Shown: piece by piece, positions 6,475 through 12,326 of the stretch
How the letters are laid out: every line of letters begins with the position of its first letter
Numbering within the stretch: position 1 is the first letter of the stretch
Program-made: the position numbers and the translations under genes
Source: Synechococcales cyanobacterium PMM_0003
Lineage (GTDB): Bacteria > Cyanobacteriota > Cyanobacteriia > Pseudanabaenales > Pseudanabaenaceae
NCBI GenBank assembly: GCA_949128015.1
Contig: CASBRC010000499.1
Coordinates: forward strand, 1-15,380
Direction of reading: 5' to 3'
DNA: 15,380 nucleotides
Notes under the pieces: generated by a model
What the model was told of the DNA's origin: nothing
Seen by the model: the letters and a program-made list of their open reading frames with translations, nothing else
Databases searched by the model: none

Positions 6475-9010
6475 AATTTAATTGAGCTTGTAACAACAAA
6501 GTTGCTTCTTGTGCAGGAACGGGACGACTGAATAGATAGCCCTGTACGGCATCGCAATTATGCGATCGCAAAAATTCTAACTGCTCTTTATACTCCACTC
6601 CCTCTGCGATCACCCTAAGATTGAGACTATGAGCCATCGCAATAATTGCCGATGTAAGGGATGCGTCATCTCGATTTTGAGGAATTTCGCGAATAAAGCT
6701 CGCATCAATTTTAACTTTACTAACAGGCAACAATCTTAAATAACTCAGTGAAGAATAACCAGTTCCAAAATCATCAATCGATACACTCATGCCTAGAGAT
6801 TTTAGATGTTTCAACATGGCGATCGTGGTATTTTGATCTTGCATCACCAAGCTTTCAGTAACTTCTATTTCTAAATATTGAGGCTCTAAATCGGTCTCTG
6901 AAAGAATTTGCATAACGCGATCGCACAGAGTTACAACTTGAAATTGTTTGGCTGAAAAATTTACTGCCATCCGAATCGGTGGCAGTCCCTGTCTTTGCCA
7001 TTCCCGATTTTGGTGGCAAGCCGTTCGCAAAATCCATTCTCCTAAGCGCACAATTAATCCATGCTCTTCCGCCGCAGGAATAAACTGATTAGGAGGAACC
7101 CATCCTAGTTCAGGATGTAGCCAACGTGCTAATGCCTCCATACAATCAATCTCACCTGTAGCGAGATTAATCTGCGGTTGATAGAACACCTGAAATTCTG
7201 AGCGATCAAGGGCTTGGCGAATCCCATTCTCAATCGCCACATATTCCTTCACCTTTGCTCCAATCGCATGATTATATAGCTGATAATGATTGCGCCCACG
7301 TTCCTTCGCTCGAAACATGGCTGTATCAGCATTTTTCATCAAAGTCTCCTCATCAGTCCCATCATAAGGATAAAGACTAACGCCAATACTCGTACCGATG
7401 TAAATTGGTATTTCTTCTACAAAAAAAGGACTTTCAAAGGATTGTAAAATTAGCTGTGCAAATTGCTGGATTGACTCTACACTCTGCAATTCAGGGACAA
7501 AAATCATAAACTCGTCCCCACCCATCCGTGACAAGAAAGTACTTTCAAACATGCATTCACTCAGTCTTTTGGCAACTTCGATCAGGAGGCGATCGCCTGC
7601 TGCATGTCCCATCGTATCGTTGACGAGCTTAAAACGATCTAAATCTAGAAACATTACCGCTAATATCGGTGGAATTGACTTGAACTCAATCAATCTATTT
7701 TGATCGAGATAGATTTGTAGCTGTGTTGATGCTTTTACTAAAGCTGTGGAAAGGCGATCGCGAAAGAGAACACGGTTCGGCAAATTAGTTAAGGAGTCAT
7801 GAAAAGCAAGATGTTCAATTTCAGCTTTGGCACGTTTACTAGTTGTAATATCTTCAACCGTTCCCTCAAAATAGAGGATATTACCAGTAATATCGTAAAC
7901 TGCACGAACATTCTTTGAAGTCCAAATAATTGAACCATCTTTGCGATAAACCTCGGATTCAAAGAATTTAACTTCCTCCTGCTCTTCCAATAGCTTGATT
8001 AACTCCAATCGGCATAGAGGATCGACATAGAGTTGCTCTTGGATATCTGTAAGATTTGCGATCAAATCTTCGGGAGAGGTATAACCATAAATTTTGGCGA
8101 GCATCGGATTTGCAATCAGGAATTTTCCATCAACGGTTGATTGAAAAATCCCTTCGATCGCATTCTCAAAAATACTGCGATACTTAGCTTCAGCTCGTTT
8201 GAGAGCCTCTTCAGCCTGTATCTTCTGCGTAACGTCATTCACCAAAATCAGTTCGCATTTGTAGTTTTGATAATCCAGCGTATGTGCTGACACTTCAACA
8301 AAAATTTGCGTACCATCTTTTTTACAATGCCTCCATATTTCAGGAACACTAAATCCTGTTGACACTTTTGCGATTGTCTCCAAGAGCTTAGGAATATCTT
8401 CCGCAGGTCGAATCTCCTGTACTGTCATTGATAGAAACTCAGCTTCACTATAGCCATAGTGATTGACGGCGGCTTGATTTACTGCCAAAAATCTTAGTGT
8501 TTCGAGATCATAAATCCACATAGGATTAGGATTATTCTCGAAGAGATAGCGAGTGCGATTTTCAATATCTTGGTTGTTCTTGGCTGTCTGCTCCCAATCA
8601 GTAATATCCTCAAATCGATTCACAAAGTACGGTTCTTGCGAGCTACCAATATCAAAATCAGTGCTTTGGAGGACTTGCACGATTTGACCATCTTCGCGAA
8701 TATAACGCACATTAAGATAGCAATGATCGATTTCTCCTGATAGCAATCTTTCTTTAAGAAAATAATAGGCAGATAAATCTTCAGGATGGCAAATCTGCTC
8801 GTATTTAAGTTGGCAGATTTTCTCAGCGTCGTATCCTAATAGATCGCAAAAAGATACACTAATCCCTCTAATTTGATCGTTTAGAGTTGTCTCAAAGATA
8901 CCAACCGTACTATTTTCTATGCATTTAGCAATACGCATTAAATTCTTAAGACGCTCTTGTTTAAGAATCTCTTGATATATCGGATTAAGATGTTGATATC
9001 TTTCAGGCAA
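6473..9010 (-). CDS. PAS-PAS-PAS-GGDEF-EAL cyclic-di-GMP signalling protein
   Basis: The 845-residue protein has three PAS domains (about 22-135, 152-267 and 275-395), each followed by a PAC-like segment (FEDITDWE, VNDVTQKI, VEDITTSK). They lead into a GGDEF domain (about 405-580) and an EAL domain (about 600-840). The GGDEF signature is intact (497-501), so diguanylate cyclase activity is possible. The position of the inhibitory RxxD site upstream reads FEST (488-491), so product inhibition through that site is not expected. A loop of about 25 residues is inserted early in the GGDEF domain. The EAL domain retains EALARW (625-630), NFSAKQF, EVTES, IDDFGTGYS, KIDASFI and AEGVE, so c-di-GMP hydrolysis is also plausible. 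No membrane segments are seen, so it is probably cytosolic. The bound ligand of the PAS domains is unknown. It lies downstream of cbiX with 136 bases between, so co-transcription with the kai-like genes is possible but unproven. Confidence 0.93.
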   Translation of the reverse strand: MPERYQHLNPIYQEILKQERLKNLMRIAKCIENSTVGIFETTLNDQIRGISVSFCDLLGYDAEKICQLKYEQICHPEDLSAYYFLKERLLSGEIDHCYLNVRYIREDGQIVQVLQSTDFDIGSSQEPYFVNRFEDITDWEQTAKNNQDIENRTRYLFENNPNPMWIYDLETLRFLAVNQAAVNHYGYSEAEFLSMTVQEIRPAEDIPKLLETIAKVSTGFSVPEIWRHCKKDGTQIFVEVSAHTLDYQNYKCELILVNDVTQKIQAEEALKRAEAKYRSIFENAIEGIFQSTVDGKFLIANPMLAKIYGYTSPEDLIANLTDIQEQLYVDPLCRLELIKLLEEQEEVKFFESEVYRKDGSIIWTSKNVRAVYDITGNILYFEGTVEDITTSKRAKAEIEHLAFHDSLTNLPNRVLFRDRLSTALVKASTQLQIYLDQNRLIEFKSIPPILAVMFLDLDRFKLVNDTMGHAAGDRLLIEVAKRLSECMFESTFLSRMGGDEFMIFVPELQSVESIQQFAQLILQSFESPFFVEEIPIYIGTSIGVSLYPYDGTDEETLMKNADTAMFRAKERGRNHYQLYNHAIGAKVKEYVAIENGIRQALDRSEFQVFYQPQINLATGEIDCMEALARWLHPELGWVPPNQFIPAAEEHGLIVRLGEWILRTACHQNREWQRQGLPPIRMAVNFSAKQFQVVTLCDRVMQILSETDLEPQYLEIEVTESLVMQDQNTTIAMLKHLKSLGMSVSIDDFGTGYSSLSYLRLLPVSKVKIDASFIREIPQNRDDASLTSAIIAMAHSLNLRVIAEGVEYKEQLEFLRSHNCDAVQGYLFSRPVPAQEATLLLQAQLN

Positions 9011-9146
9011 CTTTTTTCACCTTGTCGGTCTAATTTGAATTGCAGTTTTGGAGATCGCGCTAGTTGACAAAGACAGTATAGCTTGCATCATAATTTAGTT
9101 TTTAATCTTACATTAGAGCATCGAAATTCAGCTAATCAGAATTTAG

Positions 9147-9893
9147 CTAAATAAATTTTAAGGCTAAATCAATAATCTGCTCGCTTGATAATGGTACAGG
9201 TAACTGCTGAATCTGAGCGCGATCGCAATATGGTTCTAATTTTCTAGCGATCGCTTCGGTGATTCCACCTTCATTCAAAAAATAAGGCAATACATTAATT
9301 TTACTAATTCCTTGTGATAATAAATTCTCAATTTGGGTTTCGATTTTTGGTTCAACGCCCCAATAGGCAGCGATCGCTTGGCTTTGACTTGCCAAGTCCT
9401 CAATTACTTGATTTGCGCCAGCCCGCCGACTACCATGCGCCATGACAATTCTTGCAGACTGTTCTGCTCCCGTCTCATGTTTCTCAAAATGTTGTGATAA
9501 TAAGCTGGGAATCTGAGGGTTTGTGCCTAAGTGGGCAGTAACGCGGAACTTTAGTTTTTCTGGTAACTTGCCCTGTAACTTGCCCTGTAACTTGCCCTGT
9601 AACTTGCTTTTTGCGATCGCAATTTCGGCGGGAATATCTTCGCTGACATGCACCCCTTCTAGCAAAAACAAAGGCAAAATCACAATTTCTGAAATTTCCG
9701 ATTGAATCGCCTCAGATACAAATATTTCTAATTGCTGCGATAGGCTCAGTTTCTGACCTTCTAGGCATCCGCCGCTAATATGGAAGTTTTGTCCGTGACG
9801 CGATCGTGCTGTCGTGACAATATCCTGTAGCGATTGCCAAGAACGTGGATCTCTACTCCCGTGGGTGACTAAAAAAATAGCAGTGGTATTCAT
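9147..9893 (-). CDS. cbiX: Sirohydrochlorin chelatase, two-domain CbiX/SirB type
   Basis: CbiX-type chelatases insert Co2+ or Fe2+ into sirohydrochlorin for cobalamin or siroheme. The 248-residue length fits the long form with two fused half-domains. The first half carries both expected metal-binding His residues: H11 in VTHGSRDPRS and H82 in LLEGVHVSEDIP. The second half keeps HGSRR (H153), but GGI at 209-211 replaces the second His, as is usual for the degenerate half. Which metal is used cannot be decided. Residues 97-110 are a low-complexity KLQG repeat caused by a 12-bp tandem repeat in the inter-strand region before HLGTNP. The start codon overlaps the stop of the kaiB-like gene by four bases (ATGA), implying translational coupling. 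Confidence 0.92.
   Translation of the reverse strand: MNTTAIFLVTHGSRDPRSWQSLQDIVTTARSRHGQNFHISGGCLEGQKLSLSQQLEIFVSEAIQSEISEIVILPLFLLEGVHVSEDIPAEIAIAKSKLQGKLQGKLQGKLPEKLKFRVTAHLGTNPQIPSLLSQHFEKHETGAEQSARIVMAHGSRRAGANQVIEDLASQSQAIAAYWGVEPKIETQIENLLSQGISKINVLPYFLNEGGITEAIARKLEPYCDRAQIQQLPVPLSSEQIIDLALKFI
9565..9607. repeat. 12-bp tandem repeat inside cbiX
   Basis: The unit AACTTGCCCTGT is present three times exactly (9565-9576, 9577-9588, 9589-9600), followed by a partial fourth, AACTTGC. On the coding strand it gives KLQGKLQGKLQGKL. Because 12 is a multiple of three, copy-number change keeps the frame. It is a likely site of slippage variation. Confidence 0.9.
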
Positions 9894-10222
9894 GACTGGT
9901 TTGACGATCGGTGGGTAATGGCAATCTCTAGCCCAACCAGCAATTTTTCTTGATTAGAGAGATCCCCAATAATTTGCTTGACTGGTGATGGTAATTTTTT
10001 GATCAAAGTTGGTACAGCAATAATCTGAGCTTGCCTTGCCATCTCAGGGTTTTGAACTAAATCAATTATCTTAATTTTATATTTATTTTGCAAATACTCG
10101 TCACATATTTTTTGCAAATTTGCGATCGCTGCGGTAGATTTAGCTGATTTACCTGCTATATAAAGGTAAAAATCCCAAATATCGTCTTCATCTAGCTCTA
10201 GTTCGTCTGGAAAGTTAATCAT
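9890..10222 (-). CDS. kaiB-like: KaiB-family thioredoxin-fold protein
   Basis: KaiB proteins bind KaiC-family ATPases and, in the circadian system, switch fold to do so. This 110-residue protein matches the family along its length: FYLYIAGKSAKSTAAIANLQKI (18-39), KIIDLVQNPEMA (51-62), IIAVPTLIKKLPSPVKQII (67-85) and GDLSNQEKLLVGL (86-98), which is very close to KaiB GDLS-REKVLIGL. There is no CXXC motif, as expected for KaiB. An acidic N-terminal extension (ELELDEDD, 7-14) precedes the first strand. The gene follows a kaiC-like gene by 83 bases, in reverse of the usual kaiB-kaiC order, and overlaps cbiX by 4 bases. No kaiA is seen. I cannot say whether it is the clock KaiB or a KaiB2/KaiB3-type paralogue; the unusual context favours a paralogue. 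Confidence 0.9.
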   Translation of the reverse strand: MINFPDELELDEDDIWDFYLYIAGKSAKSTAAIANLQKICDEYLQNKYKIKIIDLVQNPEMARQAQIIAVPTLIKKLPSPVKQIIGDLSNQEKLLVGLEIAITHRSSNQS

Positions 10223-10245
10223 TATCTTTTTCTAAGTAATTATTC

Positions 10246-10273
10246 GTAGGGGCAATTCATGAATTGCCCCTAC
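10246..10273. repeat. 28-bp perfect palindrome between kaiC-like and kaiB-like genes
   Basis: The sequence GTAGGGGCAATTCA followed by its exact reverse complement forms a 28-bp palindrome with no loop bases. The same 28 bases occur at 15028-15055. It lies 24 bases upstream of the kaiB-like start and 33 bases past the kaiC-like stop. It may be a terminator, an mRNA processing or stability element, or a dispersed repeat. From memory, similar palindromes are common in cyanobacterial intergenic DNA. Confidence 0.85.
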
Positions 10274-10305
10274 ATTTCGTAGCTGGTGCGTAAGTCCTAA
10301 TCTTA

Positions 10306-12024
10306 TTAAATTATCGTATCAGCATCTCGTAAATCTGCCATCAGATCTTTACTATCAGTTATCGCCTTTTGACTTAGTTGATCTTGTTGATAGATCGCCT
10401 CAAAATCTTCACGTTCATTGACTAGCTGGACTTGCAAAGCGGTAATCTGAACTTGCAAAAGAGCTTGCTGTTGATTGAGCTGGCGTTTTTTGCGCTCAAG
10501 CTCTTGGCAACGGTTGAGTTTTTCCATTCTGTCTTTTGCTTCCTGCGCGATTCGTGCCGATCCAATTAAGAAATCACTTTCTCCTAAGTACACATCTAAT
10601 AACTCTATACCTTGATTGTTTAAGACAAATTCACGGACTTGATTGGAATGTTGCATACCACGGGATTTTAGAATATATAGCGCCCGATTGCGTTCACCAT
10701 TATTCTCTAATGTGCGAAGCTCGATCCAAGTATCCATTAAAGAGGGTATTCCCGCCTCACTGGCTTCTAAAGCCCCATTAACTGTCAGGAGATCGGTAAA
10801 AAAGACCGTGATTTGGGAAGATTTGAATAAATCAATTAGCCGCATTAAGAAATTCTTAGTCTGTTTGATGTTATTGCTAGTTGATAGATTGCTCATGGGA
10901 TCAATAATTACAAGATATGGCTGAAATTCCTGCACCCAATTATAGATATTCGCTAGACGCATTTCTAAACCATAGGCAGTGGGACGCACCGACTCAAATC
11001 GAAGCAATCCTTGATCGATATGAGGTTGTAGATCTAGACCAATGGATCGTTGGTTCCGCAGCATTTGCTGTGGTGACTCGTCGGAGGCGAGATAGAGAAC
11101 TCGCTCACCGCGATCGCAAGTAGCCGATGCAAAATAATTAGCGAGAGAAGTCTTGCCTGTACCTGCCTTACCTGTCACCAGAATACAGCTACCTCGGTAG
11201 TAACCCAAGCCACCGAGCATTGTATCTAGGCGTGGGACTCCACTGGATATGCGCTCGTCTGAGACTCCACTATTTAGTCCAACGGAAGTAATCGGAACAA
11301 CCGAAATACCATCTTCATTTATGAGAAATGGATATTCGTTGCTACCATGTTTTGAGCCACGATACTTAAGTATTTGTAGATGCCTTGTAGCCAAGTCTTC
11401 AATGGTTCTCTGTTCTAGTCGAATTACACAATCTGAAACATATTCTTCTATCCCTTGTAGGGTTGAATTATTACTACCTAGTTCTCCTGTCACGATCGCA
11501 GTTACTCCTTGCGATTTGAGCCAACTAAATAAACGTCGCAATTCGGATCGAACAATATGATGCTCCATCGTGGAAAAAAGAACTTCAAGCGTATCGAGAA
11601 CCACCCGTTTTGCACCGATTTCCTGAATGGCACTACTGAGACGGATAAATAAGCCCTCAAGGTCATAGGAGCCACTAAAATCTATATCTCTGACTGGGAC
11701 AGCAACATGATCTAGTAATAATTTGCGATCGCGAACTAGTTGCTCGATATCCCAACCCAGTGAGGCAACATTCTGCGTAATTTCTTCCGCAGTTTCTTCA
11801 AAGGTCATCAATACGCCAGTTTCATTATATTTAGTCGCACCATTTATGAGAAATTCAACACCTAATAAAGTCTTCCCAGATCCTGCGGAGCCATAAATCA
11901 AAGTTGGACGACCTTGCGGCAGTCCACCGTCAGTGATTTCATCTAGTCCTTGGATACCTGTGAGAGATTTAGGTAACTGCTTTCTCATTTCATTTTTTGC
12001 CAATAGAATTCTGCCGAATCGCAA
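10306..12024 (-). CDS. kaiC-like: KaiC-family double-domain ATPase with C-terminal coiled coil
   Basis: KaiC-family proteins are RecA-fold ATPases with two tandem domains, CI and CII. CI has Walker A GSAGSGKT (45-52), the EE pair (E76, E77) and Walker B D144. CII has Walker A GKAGTGKT (285-292), Walker B D375 and the acidic pair as D315-E316, so the residue matching KaiC Glu318 is Asp. Aligning IPSLMDT (426-432) with KaiC ISTITDT puts Pro427 at Ser431 and Ser428 at Thr432; Ser422 matches Thr426. The C-terminus (about 490-572) is a long predicted coiled coil rather than the short KaiA-binding tail. This is therefore a KaiC paralogue, not a typical clock KaiC. The start at 12024 gives 12 extra residues; the ATG at 11988 (MRKQLPKSLTGI) fits the family better, and neither has a clear Shine-Dalgarno. 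It heads a kaiC-kaiB-cbiX group and diverges from the hybrid kinase. Confidence 0.92.
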   Translation of the reverse strand: MRFGRILLAKNEMRKQLPKSLTGIQGLDEITDGGLPQGRPTLIYGSAGSGKTLLGVEFLINGATKYNETGVLMTFEETAEEITQNVASLGWDIEQLVRDRKLLLDHVAVPVRDIDFSGSYDLEGLFIRLSSAIQEIGAKRVVLDTLEVLFSTMEHHIVRSELRRLFSWLKSQGVTAIVTGELGSNNSTLQGIEEYVSDCVIRLEQRTIEDLATRHLQILKYRGSKHGSNEYPFLINEDGISVVPITSVGLNSGVSDERISSGVPRLDTMLGGLGYYRGSCILVTGKAGTGKTSLANYFASATCDRGERVLYLASDESPQQMLRNQRSIGLDLQPHIDQGLLRFESVRPTAYGLEMRLANIYNWVQEFQPYLVIIDPMSNLSTSNNIKQTKNFLMRLIDLFKSSQITVFFTDLLTVNGALEASEAGIPSLMDTWIELRTLENNGERNRALYILKSRGMQHSNQVREFVLNNQGIELLDVYLGESDFLIGSARIAQEAKDRMEKLNRCQELERKKRQLNQQQALLQVQITALQVQLVNEREDFEAIYQQDQLSQKAITDSKDLMADLRDADTII

Positions 12025-12207
12025 TTTATTGTTACATATTTCTAGGTGGCTTAGATATTGATCGATAATAGTTTAATTTAAAGATTAAGATTGGTAGTGA
12101 CTATTCAAAATTTAGCCAAGAATTTCAAATAATTCAGACACTTAAAATCAATGGTATATTTTAACTATATTTTGCTCCCTTACAGCCTGTTCAGGCTTTG
12201 AGTAGTA

Positions 12208-12258
12208 CAGAAAATTTTTTGAAAGTGCCGCTAAGCGGCACTTTCAAAAAATTTTCTG
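12208..12258. repeat. Long perfect hairpin upstream of hybrid kinase
   Basis: A 24-bp perfect stem (12208-12231 with 12235-12258) closes on loop TAA. The inner part is GTGCCGC/GCGGCAC and the outer part is A/T-rich. It lies about 70 bases upstream of the kinase start, between divergent genes, so it terminates no annotated gene. It could act in the kinase leader RNA or simply be a dispersed repeat. Confidence 0.75.
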
Positions 12259-12267
12259 GGTTCTATA

Positions 12268-12284
12268 ACAGCGCAAAGCGCTGT
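12268..12284. repeat. Short hairpin ACAGCGC-AAA-GCGCTGT
   Basis: A 7-bp perfect stem with a 3-base AAA loop begins ten bases after the long hairpin. With it, the kinase leader region has two consecutive stem-loops. The GC-AAA-GC apex also appears in the hairpin at 1390. Confidence 0.5.
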
Positions 12285-12326
12285 AACACACTATATTTTT
12301 TGCCATGAAAACTGAGAGAATATAAA

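Larger units (their letters stand above)
12025..12326. other. Divergent intergenic region between kaiC-like gene and hybrid kinase
   Basis: These 302 very AT-rich bases must carry the promoters of both divergent genes. No convincing -35/-10 pair was found, although several TATTAT/TATAAA-like hexamers occur. Three foldbacks are crowded between 12184 and 12284: AGCCTG/CAGGCT (12184-12197), the 24-bp hairpin (12208-12258) and ACAGCGC/GCGCTGT (12268-12284). All are on the kinase side and could lie in its 5' leader. GAGAG at 12314-12318 is a weak ribosome-binding candidate eight bases before the kinase ATG. Confidence 0.6.

Noticed and set aside
9064..9090. TTGACA on the plus strand followed by CATAAT as a promoter
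   Set aside because: Spacing is 19 bases and it would transcribe antisense into cbiX with no plus-strand gene; on the minus strand TATACT at 9075-9080 has no -35 partner.
12305..12325. Six-codon upstream ORF (MKTERI) just before the hybrid kinase ATG
   Set aside because: Too short to judge, with no ribosome-binding site and no attenuation-type codon run.
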